From the NCBI RefSeq assembly GCF_018614195.1, contig NZ_JAGGOT010000037.1:58151-122150 (forward strand): 64,000 nucleotides of DNA, written 5' to 3'. The stretch comes from Streptomyces sp. ISL-43. GTDB taxonomy: Bacteria; Actinomycetota; Actinomycetes; Streptomycetales; Streptomycetaceae. A model generated the notes under the pieces. The model was not told where the DNA came from. It saw only the letters and a list, made by a program, of their open reading frames with translations, and ran no database searches. Made by a program: the position numbers and the translations under genes. This document shows positions 1 to 8,261 of this stretch, piece after piece (position 1 is the stretch's first letter; each line of letters starts with the position of its first letter).

Positions 1-1642
1 GGCATCTTCGAATACCCCGTTCCCAACTTCCGCGAGCACGCCGGTCGGCATCACCACCGGGCCGGACGGCAACCTGTGGTTCACCGAGGCGGTCGGCAAC
101 AAGATCGGCCGGATGAGCCCGACGGGCACCCTCATCGCCGAGTACCCCCTGCCCGGCGAGTTCAGCACCCCGCACGACATCACCGCCGGCCCGGACGGGA
201 ACGTCTGGTTCACCATGCAGCACTTCGACTCCCGGGTCGGGAAGATCGACACGAACGGCACGGTCACCGAATACCCCCTCCCCGACCAGTTCGTCGAGCC
301 CACCGGCATCACCGCCGGCCCGGATGGGGCCATGTGGTTCACCGAGCAGAACGGCAACCGGATCGCCCGCATCACCACCACCGGCACCCTCACCGAGTAC
401 CCTCTGCCCGCCGGCTCCGGCCAGCCGTCCTACATCACCACCGGGCCGGACGGGAACCTGTGGTTCACCGAAATCGGCGCCAACCTCATCGGCCGCATCA
501 CCCCGTCCGGCGTCGTCACCGAGTTCCCGGTCCCCGACGGCGGCGGCCCCACCGACATCACCACCGGCCCCGACGGGAACCTCTGGTTCACCGTGTTCGG
601 CGGCAACCGGATCGGCCGGATCACCCCGTCCGGCGTGATCACCCAGTACGACGTACCGTCGAACGGCCCCGCGCCCCAGCCCCAGGACATCACCGCCGGG
701 CCGGACGACAGCCTGTGGTTCACCGAACGCAACAGCGGGAAGATCGGGCGGATCAGCACGTCCGGTGTGATCGCCGAGTTCCCCCTGCCCTCCTCGGAGC
801 GCGGCCCGTGGGGCATCACCAAGGGTCCGGACAACGACATCTGGTTCGCCGAGACCGCGAACTTCATCGGGCGTCTCGACCTGACCGATGCCGACCTCGG
901 CGTCACGAAGTCCGACGCGGGTTCCGACCCCGTCGATGTGGGGCAGAGCGTGACGTACACGCTCACCGCGACCAACAACGGCCCGCAGACCGCCGAAGGG
1001 GTCGTCCTCAAGGACACCCTGCCCGCCGGACTCCAGTTCGTCTCGGCGTCCGCCGGATGCACCGCGGCCGGTTCCACTCCGGACGTCGTGACATGTGACA
1101 TCGGTACGCTCACCGCCGGGAGCAGCGACGCGCGGACCATCACCACGACGGCCACGACCGAGGGGACCCTCACCGACAGTGCGGCGGTAGCCGGCGCCGT
1201 CTCGGACCCGGTCCCGGCGAACGACCTCGCGTCGGAGAGCACCACAGTCGTGGCGACCACGTGCTTCGGCGAGCAGCCGACGATCACCGGCACCCCCGGC
1301 GACGATCAGATCACCGGCACGCCCGCTCGCGACGTCATCCTGGCCCACGGCGGCGACGACACCGTCAGCGGCGCCGCCGGTAACGACCTCATCTGCGGCG
1401 GTCCCGGCGCGGATTCGATCACCGGCGGCCCCGGCAACGACCAGATCGCGGGCGACGTGGGCAACGACATCCTCCACGGCGACCCGGGCAACGACACCGT
1501 GACGGGCGGAGACGGCGACGACTCCCTGTTCGGCGAGGTCGGCAACGACTCCCTCGACGGAGGCCCGGGCACGAACACCAACAACGGCGGCCCCGGCACC
1601 GACATCTGCACCAACCCCGGCACGGGCCCCGGCTGCCCGTGA
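1..1642 (+). CDS. Secreted Vgb-type beta-propeller protein with DUF11 and RTX-like repeats (5' partial)
   Basis: The gene enters from the left edge and stops at 1640-1642. Residues before about position 890 are repeated blades of the form EYPLP...ITAGPDGxxWFTE, the virginiamycin B lyase (Vgb/NHL-like) propeller signature. A DUF11 repeat (about 895-1250, rich in DVGQSVTYTLTATNNG-type sequence) follows. The C-terminus (about 1285-1610) is a run of GGxGxD nonapeptides like calcium-binding RTX/hemolysin repeats, which suggests an extracellular or wall-associated protein. True antibiotic lyase activity is not implied, because most DUF11-fused propellers have no known substrate. The first blade is split between two frames near position 25 (see findings). 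No N-terminus or signal peptide is visible because the gene is cut by the window edge. Confidence 0.85.
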   Translation, partial: ASSNTPFPTSASTPVGITTGPDGNLWFTEAVGNKIGRMSPTGTLIAEYPLPGEFSTPHDITAGPDGNVWFTMQHFDSRVGKIDTNGTVTEYPLPDQFVEPTGITAGPDGAMWFTEQNGNRIARITTTGTLTEYPLPAGSGQPSYITTGPDGNLWFTEIGANLIGRITPSGVVTEFPVPDGGGPTDITTGPDGNLWFTVFGGNRIGRITPSGVITQYDVPSNGPAPQPQDITAGPDDSLWFTERNSGKIGRISTSGVIAEFPLPSSERGPWGITKGPDNDIWFAETANFIGRLDLTDADLGVTKSDAGSDPVDVGQSVTYTLTATNNGPQTAEGVVLKDTLPAGLQFVSASAGCTAAGSTPDVVTCDIGTLTAGSSDARTITTTATTEGTLTDSAAVAGAVSDPVPANDLASESTTVVATTCFGEQPTITGTPGDDQITGTPARDVILAHGGDDTVSGAAGNDLICGGPGADSITGGPGNDQIAGDVGNDILHGDPGNDTVTGGDGDDSLFGEVGNDSLDGGPGTNTNNGGPGTDICTNPGTGPGCP

Positions 1643-1649
1643 CCCCGAG

Positions 1650-1673
1650 GGTGCTCCCGGACCCGGGAGCACC
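1650..1673. terminator. Hairpin terminator after the propeller gene
   Basis: Ten- to eleven-base inverted repeat ggtgctcccg/cgggagcacc with a 2-4 nt loop, 8 nt after the stop codon. It has no T-tract, as is usual in high-GC actinobacteria. Confidence 0.7.
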
Positions 1674-1698
1674 CCACAGGGACCGGACCAGGTGCCCG

Positions 1699-1728
1699 GC
1701 GAAGGGCCGGCCGTGGTCGGCCCTTCGC
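1699..1728. terminator. Hairpin terminator after the phosphoesterase gene
   Basis: Perfect 11-bp stem gcgaagggccg/cggcccttcgc with an 8-nt loop, just downstream (minus strand) of the phosphoesterase stop at 1743. Together with the 1650-1673 hairpin it separates two convergent genes. Confidence 0.65.
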
Positions 1729-1742
1729 TGCATGCGGTCGGT

Positions 1743-2246
1743 TCACGCCTTCCCGGGCAGGCGGCGGAGGGTGGTGTGGCGCAGGTCGCCGTCCACGAGG
1801 GTGAGGGTCAGGAACGTGTGGTGGGGCTGCCGTCGGCGATCGGTCGGCGATCCGGGGTTGAGCAGGCGCAGCCCGCCCGGGGCCGTGGAGTCCCACGGGA
1901 TGTGGCTGTGGCCGAACACCAGGACGTCCACATCGGGGAAGCGCGCGGCGCAGCGCCGTTCGCGCCCGGCGGCCGGGCCGGTCTCGTGGACGACCGCGAA
2001 GCGCAGGCCGCCGAGTTCGGCGCGGGCGACCTCGGGCAGCCTGCGGCGCATCGCGGGCCCGTCGATGTTGCCGTACACGCCGATCAGGAGGCGGGACCTC
2101 GACTCCAGGAGGTCGAGTGTGGCCTCGTCGGTCCAGTCGCCGGCGTGGATCACCGCGTCGGCCGCGTCGACGGCTGCCAGCAGAGCTTCCGGCAGGCGCT
2201 TGGCGCGGGCGGGTACCTGCGTGTCGGAGGTCAGCAGCAGCCTCAT
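1743..2246 (-). CDS. YfcE/MJ0936-type metallophosphoesterase
   Basis: A 167-residue calcineurin-like phosphoesterase of the small YfcE/MJ0936 class, probably a cytosolic phosphodiesterase with two divalent metals. Metal-binding motifs appear in order: SDTQ near the N-terminus, HAGDW, VYGNID, VHE and FGHSH. The start at 2246 (MRLLLTSDTQ) is chosen because the family begins directly with the first metal motif; the reading frame stays open upstream but that stretch is arginine-rich shadow sequence over the regulator gene. It lies 68 bp downstream of the response regulator on the same strand and may be co-transcribed. The physiological substrate is unknown. Confidence 0.85.
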   Translation of the reverse strand: MRLLLTSDTQVPARAKRLPEALLAAVDAADAVIHAGDWTDEATLDLLESRSRLLIGVYGNIDGPAMRRRLPEVARAELGGLRFAVVHETGPAAGRERRCAARFPDVDVLVFGHSHIPWDSTAPGGLRLLNPGSPTDRRRQPHHTFLTLTLVDGDLRHTTLRRLPGKA

Positions 2247-2314
2247 ACGCCCCACCGTAGGCGGCGCGCGCCGCTCCCGACCCGCACGGCACGGTGTCTC
2301 GTCTCGTGCCGTGA

Positions 2315-3061
2315 CTATCCGGGTGCGAGGCGAGGGGATCTTGTTCCGGTGTGCCCGTCGCCGGGCGGGTTCCCGGCCGGTGCGCGGGCGGTGACCAGGC
2401 CCGATTCGTAGGCCGCGATGACTGCCTGGGCGCGGTCGCGTACGGAGAGCTTGTCGAAGATGCTGGTGATGTAGTTCTTGACCGTCGAGAGGCTGATGTC
2501 CAGGGCGCGGGAGATCTCGGTGTTGTCGAGGCCCGTGGCCATCAGGTGCCACACCTCGACCTCGCGGGGGGTGAGTTCACCCGGGCCGGTGGCGGCCGGC
2601 CTCGGACCGTGGGGTGCCCGTACGTAGGTGGAGATCAGCCGGGTGAGCAGGCGCGGGGCGACGGCTGCCTCGCCCGCGTGGACGGTGCGGATCGCCGCGC
2701 TCAGGTCCTCCGGAGAGCTGTCCTTGGGCAGGAACCCGTAGGCTCCGGCGCGCAGGGCGCCCACGACGTACTCGTCGAGGTCGAAGGTACTGAGTGCAAG
2801 GACCCGGCAGTCGGGCACGGTGGCGGCGAGTTCCCCGGTCGCGGCGACCCCGTCCATGACGGGCATCCGAATGTCCATCACCACGACGTCCGGGCGCAGT
2901 TCGCGGGCGAGGGTGACGGCCTGCGCGCCGTTCTCCGCTTCTCCCACCACTTCCAAGGCCGGGTCCGGGGAGAGGATCAGCGACAGGCCGCGCCGTACCA
3001 GCGGCTGGTCGTCCACGATCAGCACCCTGATCCTCGGCCGCGTCGGCCCGGGCCCGGTCAT
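2315..3061 (-). CDS. NarL/FixJ-family response regulator
   Basis: A 248-residue two-component response regulator. The N-terminal receiver has the acidic pair in VLIVDDQP and the phosphoacceptor aspartate at about residue 63 (VVVMDIRMP). A C-terminal LuxR-type helix-turn-helix occupies about 165-225 (GELTPREVEVWHLMATGLDN then the recognition helix). Its ATG overlaps the stop of the adjacent kinase gene (ATGA), so the two are translationally coupled partners. The divergent MMPL exporter is the obvious candidate target, as is common for DesKR-like actinobacterial pairs; that is inference from position. The receiver and DNA-binding domain look intact even though the kinase is broken. Confidence 0.9.
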   Translation of the reverse strand: MTGPGPTRPRIRVLIVDDQPLVRRGLSLILSPDPALEVVGEAENGAQAVTLARELRPDVVVMDIRMPVMDGVAATGELAATVPDCRVLALSTFDLDEYVVGALRAGAYGFLPKDSSPEDLSAAIRTVHAGEAAVAPRLLTRLISTYVRAPHGPRPAATGPGELTPREVEVWHLMATGLDNTEISRALDISLSTVKNYITSIFDKLSVRDRAQAVIAAYESGLVTARAPAGNPPGDGHTGTRSPRLAPG

Positions 3062-4283
3062 CGGTGTGCTCCCTCGTGCTGGACGGCCGCCTCGGCCGCC
3101 TCGTCCGCGGTCAGCGGCAGGTCGGCCACCACGGCGAACCCCCCGTCGGCCTGCGGGCCGACGGTGAGGGTGCCGCCGTGCAGGGCGACGCGCTCGCGCA
3201 TGCCGACGAGGCCGTAACCGCCCGAGCCCACCGCCGCCGGCCCCTCCTGCGGCGGTGTGCCCCCGCCGTCGTCCCGCACCTCGATGGTGATCCGCTCCCG
3301 GTGGTACGTCAGTTGTACGGAGGCGTGGGCGGGCCCCGCGTATTTGCGGGCGTTGGTGAGGGCCTCCTGGGCGATCCTGAATACCGTGAGGCCGACGGTC
3401 GGCGGCAGCGGACGCCGCGGCCCGCGGACGCTGAACTCGGTCGGCAGTCCGGCAAGGCGGGACTCGGCCACCAGGCGGTCGAGGTCGTCGGCGCCGGGCT
3501 GGGGCAGCGGCGGCGCGGCCTCCGGTTCGTCGCCGGCCCGCAGCACGTCGAGGAGCTGGCGCATCTCGCGCAGCGCGAGCCGCCCGGGGCCTCCAGGGTG
3601 ACCAGGGCGTCCCGGACCACTTCCGGTCGGGTGATGTTGGCCCGGGCTCCGCCGGCCATCAGCTGCATGGTGGTGATGTGGTGGGCCACGATGTCGTGCA
3701 GCTCCCTCGCGATGCGGCGGCGTTCGTCGGCCACCGCACGGTCGGCAAGGAGTCTGCGGTTGGCCGCCACCTCCCGCTGCCAGCGGTTGACCGCCATGGC
3801 GCCGCCGACGACGATCAGGGTGGACAAGGGTGGTCCCATGGCCTCCTGCCAGGTCGGCATCCGGCCGATGCTCTGGCTCAGCAGCATCAGGAACACCGTC
3901 GCGACGGCGGCGACCGCCGTCACCCGGCCGGGGCGGGCCCTGGCGACCGAGTACAGGGAGACCACCAGGACGGCACCGAAGTGGCTGGGCAGCGGTACGG
4001 TCACGGCGGCCGTCACGTCGAGTACCAGTACGGCGGCGAACGCCGCCACCGGGTGGCTGCGCCGGGCGAGCAGCGGCATGGCCGCCAGCGCGACGAGGAG
4101 GAACCCGGCCACGCTCACGTCGTGTTGCCCAGCCGGGTCGTGGAAGAGCGCGTAGCTGAGCAGGTTCATCGCGCAGGCCCCGCCGGTCACGAGCGCGTCG
4201 TTACGGGTCCACGGCGGCTCGGCACCGGCCGTGTGCAGCGACTCCCGGCCATCACCGGGCCCGATGTGTCGGCTCCTCAGCAT
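3058..4283 (-). pseudogene. Two-component sensor histidine kinase (HisKA_3 type), frame-broken
   Basis: The N-terminal part (start 4283, preceded by a good AAGGGGAG site) has about five or six membrane segments between residues 30 and 165, then the HisKA_3 box with His196 in RRRIARELHDIVAHH. Near 3580-3588 the frame breaks. The following residues of the dimerisation helix (LALREMRQLLDVLR) and the HATPase_c domain (N-box TNARKYAG, G-boxes DDGGG and GYGLVGMRERV) continue in another frame, down to 3058. Restoring one base, for example a C in the run ccgggcggc, rejoins the protein. It is either a recent pseudogene or a sequencing indel. Domain order and the partner regulator make the kinase assignment firm. 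Confidence 0.85.
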
Positions 4284-4634
4284 GTCTGTTCTCCCCTTCG
4301 TCCGGCCTCCCGGCCCCCGGGAAAGGGTTGCACAGCAGTCGGCACGGCAGCCGCAGCGGCAGCGGCAGCACCGGCGGCCTCGGTTCGCGGCCCTGTCCCG
4401 GGCGCGGGGCCCGGCGCGGGACCGGGAGCGGGCCCCGGACGAGCCAGGACCAGGCCCGCGACCAGGACCGGGACCAGGACCAGGCTCCTGGTCGCGGGCC
4501 GGGGAGGGACCCAGGGCCCCGGTGTGGATCATCCGCTGCCCCGACGACTGCCGACCCCTCGGAGTGATGGTCTGGAGACCGGCCGGGAGCCCCCGGCAGA
4601 CGTCCGCATTCAAGTCCGTCCGCCGGAGGACATC
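4284..4634. promoter_or_regulatory. Divergent intergenic region with a long inverted repeat
   Basis: This 351-bp gap between the kinase and the MMPL exporter holds no convincing gene. It contains short CCAGGACC-type tandem units (about 4444-4484) and a perfect 15-bp inverted repeat (4453-4467 and 4486-4500, 18-nt spacer). The repeat could form a hairpin or serve as an operator shared by the divergent genes. No clear -35/-10 pair is obvious. Confidence 0.4.
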
Positions 4635-6845
4635 GTGATCCGCGCCCTGACCAGATACTCCACCCGACACCCTTGGAAGGTCATCACCCTCTGGGTGCTG
4701 CTGGGTGTCGCGCTGAGCGCCCTGGCCCCCGTACTGATCTCCCGCGTCACCCAGCACCAGACCGGGGACTTCCTGCCCCGCAGCTACGACTCGGCCGCCG
4801 CGCTGCGGATCGCCCAGGAGCAGTTCGGGGTGAACCCCGACGCCGTCACCGTGACGGTGCTGGTCGCCCGCACCGACGGCAAGGCCCTGAGCGCCGCCGA
4901 CCAGAAGCGGGTCGAGGCCGAGGCCGCGAAGCTCGGCGAGCGCAGGGTGGTCATGCCTCGCGAAGACGACATGCCGCAGTTCATGGTCCCGGACCGCTCC
5001 CAGACGCCCCGGATCGCCCCGGCGATGACGGCGCCCGACCGGAGCTTCGAACTGCTCTCCGTCCAGCTGACCGGCAATCCTTCGGACAGGGGGGTCCAGG
5101 GCGTCTACCGGACCTTCCGGGACGCCGCCACGACGCAGTTCTCGGAGGCGGGGATGCGCACCGGCTTCACCGGGGCACTCGCCGACACCGTCGACACCAC
5201 CGATGCCAACGAGACCGCCGCGAAGGTCGGGGGCGCGCTCGTCATGGGGTTGATCGTCCTGCTCAACGTGCTGGTGTTCCGCAGCGTGGCCGCGGCCCTG
5301 CTGCCACTGTTCGCGGTCGCCATGATCGGCGGCGTGGCGGGGGGAGCCGTGGCGGGCGCCGCGCTGCTCACCGGGCGCAAGCTCGACGCGGGCACCCCGG
5401 CGCTGATCCAGGTGGTCCTGCTCGGCATCGGCATCGACTACCTGCTGTTCCTGCTGTTCCGCTTCCGCGAGCAGTTGCGCAGCCGGCCCGAGCAGCCCGC
5501 CCGCGAGGCGGCCGAGCAGGTCTCCGGCCGGGTGGGCGCGGCGATCACCTCGGCGGCGCTGACCATCGTCGCCGCGTTCGCCACGCTGGGCCTGGCGACC
5601 TTCGGGCAGTTCCGCTCACTGGGCCCCTCGATCGCCGTCGCGGTCCTCGTGATGCTGCTCGGCAGCCTCACCCTGATGCCGGCGCTGCTCGCGGCCGCCG
5701 GGCGCAAGATGTTCTGGCCTTCCCGGTCCTTGCGCCGCGAGCCGCGCGAAGGCCGTGCCGCCCGCTTCGGCGCGCTGGTCACACGACGACCGCTGACGAT
5801 GCTGATGGCCTCCGTCGCCCTGCTCGCCGCGCTGGCCGCCGGGTTGACGGGCATGCGCATGGACTACGGCCGGGGCGACTCCGGTGACCCGACCCCCGCC
5901 GCGGCCACCGCGGCCGAGATCTCGCGCGCACTGCCGGCCGGAGTGTCGGACCCGACGAGCGTCTTCGTCACCGCTACGGACGGCGGCACCCTCACCGTCG
6001 ACCGGCTGGGCGGCCTCTCCCATGCACTCACCCAGGTCGAAGGCGTGGGCCAGGTGGGGCAGACCATTCTGAACGAGGACCATCGTGCCGCCCGGATCGA
6101 CCTGTTCCTGACCGCCGACCCGCAGAGCCAGCAGGCTCGCGACCTGGCCTCGGGGCCGGTCCGGGCCGCCGTCGCCCAGAACTCCCCCGCCGGGACGACG
6201 GCGCACGTGGGCGGGACGTCGGCGATCTTCGCCGACATCGCCACCGCTGTCGACCACGACCTGAAGATCGTGTTCCCGGTCGCGGCCGCGCTGATCGCGC
6301 TGATCCTTCTTCTGCTCCTGCGGAGCCTGCTCGCACCGGTGATCCTGTTGCTCTCCGTCGGGCTCGGTTTCGCCGCCACCCTCGGCGCCACCACGCTGCT
6401 CTTCCAGCACGCCCTCGGCAAGCCGGGCGTCAACTTCACCCTTCCCCTGGTGCTGTTCCTGTTCGTCGTGGCACTGGGCACCGACTACAACATCCTGATC
6501 GCCGACCGGATCCGCGAGGAGATGCAGCGACCGGGCCCTGCCCGCGCCGCCGTGGCCCGCGCGGTGCGGCACACGACACCGGCCATCGCGACCGCCGGGC
6601 TGGTGCTGGCCGGCTCCTTCGCCACGCTCGCCACGACCCCGGGAAGCGAGCAGGTCGCCTTCGCAATGACGCTCGGCATCATGCTCTCCGCGCTCGTCCT
6701 CTCGCTGGTGCTCGTCCCCGCCCTTGCCGCGCTCCTCGGCCGGGCCGTCTGGTGGCCGGTCCGCCCCGGGCCCCCCACGGGCGACCACCCACGGCACCGC
6801 CCGGCCGCACCTGCCCGGGAACCCGACCAGGTCACGGCGCACTGA
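4635..6845 (+). CDS. MMPL family transporter
   Basis: A 736-residue RND-superfamily transporter of the MmpL/YdfJ type. It has an N-terminal membrane segment (about 10-35), a large extracytoplasmic loop, a block of five or six helices (about 195-360), a second loop, and a second helical block near the C-terminus. Such proteins use proton flow to export lipids, peptides or drugs across the membrane. The start is the GTG at 4635, because it sits 4 nt after GGAGGA and gives the family's usual short cytoplasmic N-terminus (MIRALTRYSTRHPW). The frame is open much further upstream but without coding character. It is divergent from a two-component system that probably controls it. Confidence 0.9.
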   Translation: MIRALTRYSTRHPWKVITLWVLLGVALSALAPVLISRVTQHQTGDFLPRSYDSAAALRIAQEQFGVNPDAVTVTVLVARTDGKALSAADQKRVEAEAAKLGERRVVMPREDDMPQFMVPDRSQTPRIAPAMTAPDRSFELLSVQLTGNPSDRGVQGVYRTFRDAATTQFSEAGMRTGFTGALADTVDTTDANETAAKVGGALVMGLIVLLNVLVFRSVAAALLPLFAVAMIGGVAGGAVAGAALLTGRKLDAGTPALIQVVLLGIGIDYLLFLLFRFREQLRSRPEQPAREAAEQVSGRVGAAITSAALTIVAAFATLGLATFGQFRSLGPSIAVAVLVMLLGSLTLMPALLAAAGRKMFWPSRSLRREPREGRAARFGALVTRRPLTMLMASVALLAALAAGLTGMRMDYGRGDSGDPTPAAATAAEISRALPAGVSDPTSVFVTATDGGTLTVDRLGGLSHALTQVEGVGQVGQTILNEDHRAARIDLFLTADPQSQQARDLASGPVRAAVAQNSPAGTTAHVGGTSAIFADIATAVDHDLKIVFPVAAALIALILLLLLRSLLAPVILLLSVGLGFAATLGATTLLFQHALGKPGVNFTLPLVLFLFVVALGTDYNILIADRIREEMQRPGPARAAVARAVRHTTPAIATAGLVLAGSFATLATTPGSEQVAFAMTLGIMLSALVLSLVLVPALAALLGRAVWWPVRPGPPTGDHPRHRPAAPAREPDQVTAH

Positions 6846-6915
6846 GCGGCCGCGGTCGACCAATCGCCCGATTCGCGTGCGAAGCATCGGCCGGGCGGCC
6901 TACGCCGGGAGGCCG

Positions 6916-6954
6916 GGCGGCCTACACCCGGATCGCCACATCCCGTAGGCCGCC
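6916..6954. terminator. Inverted repeat downstream of the MMPL gene
   Basis: Ten-base stem ggcggcctac/gtaggccgcc (6916-6925 and 6945-6954) with a 19-nt loop. Part of the left arm is also directly repeated about 23 bp upstream. Likely terminator between the exporter and the next gene. Confidence 0.5.
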
Positions 6955-7009
6955 TTAGGTTCGCCGAGGGTGCGGATTCCGTCCGCTTTTCACCGAAAGG
7001 TCCGCCTGC

Positions 7010-8122
7010 ATGATTCGCCGTTCGCTCTCATCCCTCCTGGGCGCGCTCCTGCTGCTGCTCGCGCCCGGGTCACTCGCCGCGGCCTCGGCCGCCGCCCAGC
7101 CCCCGGCCCCTTTGCGGGTCATGACCCGCAACCTCTACCTGGGAGCCGATCTCGCGCCCGTCCTCGCCGCCACCAGCCCCCAGGCGCTCGTCGCCGCGGT
7201 GACAGCCGTGTACGCGAACGTCCAGGCGACGAACTTCCCCGAGCGCGCCGAGGCGCTGGCCGATGAGATCGCCGACAGCGACCCCCATCTCGTGGGCCTG
7301 CAGGAAGCCGTGCTGTGGCGCAGCCAGACCCCTGCCGGCGCGGGCAGCGCCATCCACGTCGAGTACGACTTCCTGCAGATCCTTCTCGACGAGCTTTCCG
7401 CCCGGGGCAAGCACTACGAGGCCGTGGCCAGCGTCATCGTCGGCAGTGACTTCGAGGCCCCGCGGTCCACGCCCACCGGTCTCCAGGACATCCGCCTCAC
7501 CGACCGCGACGTCCTCCTGGCCCGCACGGACCTGCCCGCGCGGGACTTCTCCGTGGCCAACGCGCGGGCGGCGACGTTCCAGAGCCACGTGCCCATCTGC
7601 CGCCCTTTGCTCGGCTGCCCGCCCAATGACCCGCTCCAGGTCCGACGCGGCTGGGTCGCGGCCGACGCCACCGTGCACGGCCGCACCGCCAGGGTGGTGA
7701 CCACCCATCTGGAGCCCGCCTCCCCCACCGTTCAGGAAGCGCAGGCCGACGAACTTCTCGCCGGCCCGCTGAAAACCAAACTGCCCGCCGTGCTGCTCGG
7801 TGACCTCAACTCGGCCGCCGGCGGAGTCGGCGCCCAGCCTGGATCGACCGACACCCAGACCCACGACAATCTGCTGGCCGCCGGCTTCAAGGACGCCTGG
7901 ACCGCCACCCGCCCCCACAAGCCGGGCTTCACCTGCTGCCAGGCCGCCGACCTGCGCAACGCCGCCTCCACCCTCGCCCAGCGCATCGACTACGTGCTCT
8001 TCCGTGGCAAGGTCAGCGCACTGACGACCGGCCGGGTGGGCCACGTGCAGGCGGACCGCACGCCCTCGGGCCTGTGGCCTTCCGACCACGCCGGTGTAGT
8101 GAGCGTGCTCCGGCCGCACTGA
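7010..8122 (+). CDS. Secreted endonuclease/exonuclease/phosphatase family protein
   Basis: A 370-residue protein with a Sec-type signal peptide (MIRRSLSSLLGALLLLLAPG, cleavage near the ASA-type motif at about residue 28). The mature part has the endonuclease/exonuclease/phosphatase (DNase I-like) fold: MTRNLYLG at the start, the catalytic glutamate in GLQEAV, GDLNS, and the C-terminal SDH motif (WPSDHAG). These residues bind the metal and activate water for phosphodiester or phosphomonoester cleavage. Two CxxxxxC-like cysteine pairs (PICRPLLGC, TCCQ) may form disulfides after export. The substrate (nucleic acid, sphingomyelin or inositol phosphate) cannot be told from sequence. Confidence 0.85.
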   Translation: MIRRSLSSLLGALLLLLAPGSLAAASAAAQPPAPLRVMTRNLYLGADLAPVLAATSPQALVAAVTAVYANVQATNFPERAEALADEIADSDPHLVGLQEAVLWRSQTPAGAGSAIHVEYDFLQILLDELSARGKHYEAVASVIVGSDFEAPRSTPTGLQDIRLTDRDVLLARTDLPARDFSVANARAATFQSHVPICRPLLGCPPNDPLQVRRGWVAADATVHGRTARVVTTHLEPASPTVQEAQADELLAGPLKTKLPAVLLGDLNSAAGGVGAQPGSTDTQTHDNLLAAGFKDAWTATRPHKPGFTCCQAADLRNAASTLAQRIDYVLFRGKVSALTTGRVGHVQADRTPSGLWPSDHAGVVSVLRPH

Positions 8123-8200
8123 GGACCGGCCGCGCGGTCATCGCCGGTCACCGCCCGTCGCGGCGCGAGCCGGCTGGTCCAACGGCACCATGACACGGTC

Positions 8201-8231
8201 AAGGGCTCCACCGTCCGGCGGTGGAGCCCTT
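8201..8231. terminator. Strong bidirectional hairpin terminator
   Basis: Perfect 13-bp stem aagggctccaccg/cggtggagccctt with a 5-nt loop, placed between the convergent endonuclease-family and MurE-type genes. Confidence 0.8.
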
Positions 8232-8261
8232 CGTTCGCCCCGGTGGTTCCGGCTTCCGGCT

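Noticed and set aside
113..900. Naming the first gene a streptogramin B lyase (vgb)
   Set aside because: Only the propeller blades match; fusion to DUF11 and RTX-like repeats indicates a different role.
3678..4634. Long upstream extension of the MMPL reading frame
   Set aside because: It is the antisense shadow of the kinase gene, rich in Arg/Gly/His; GTG 4635 has a good ribosome site and the expected family start.
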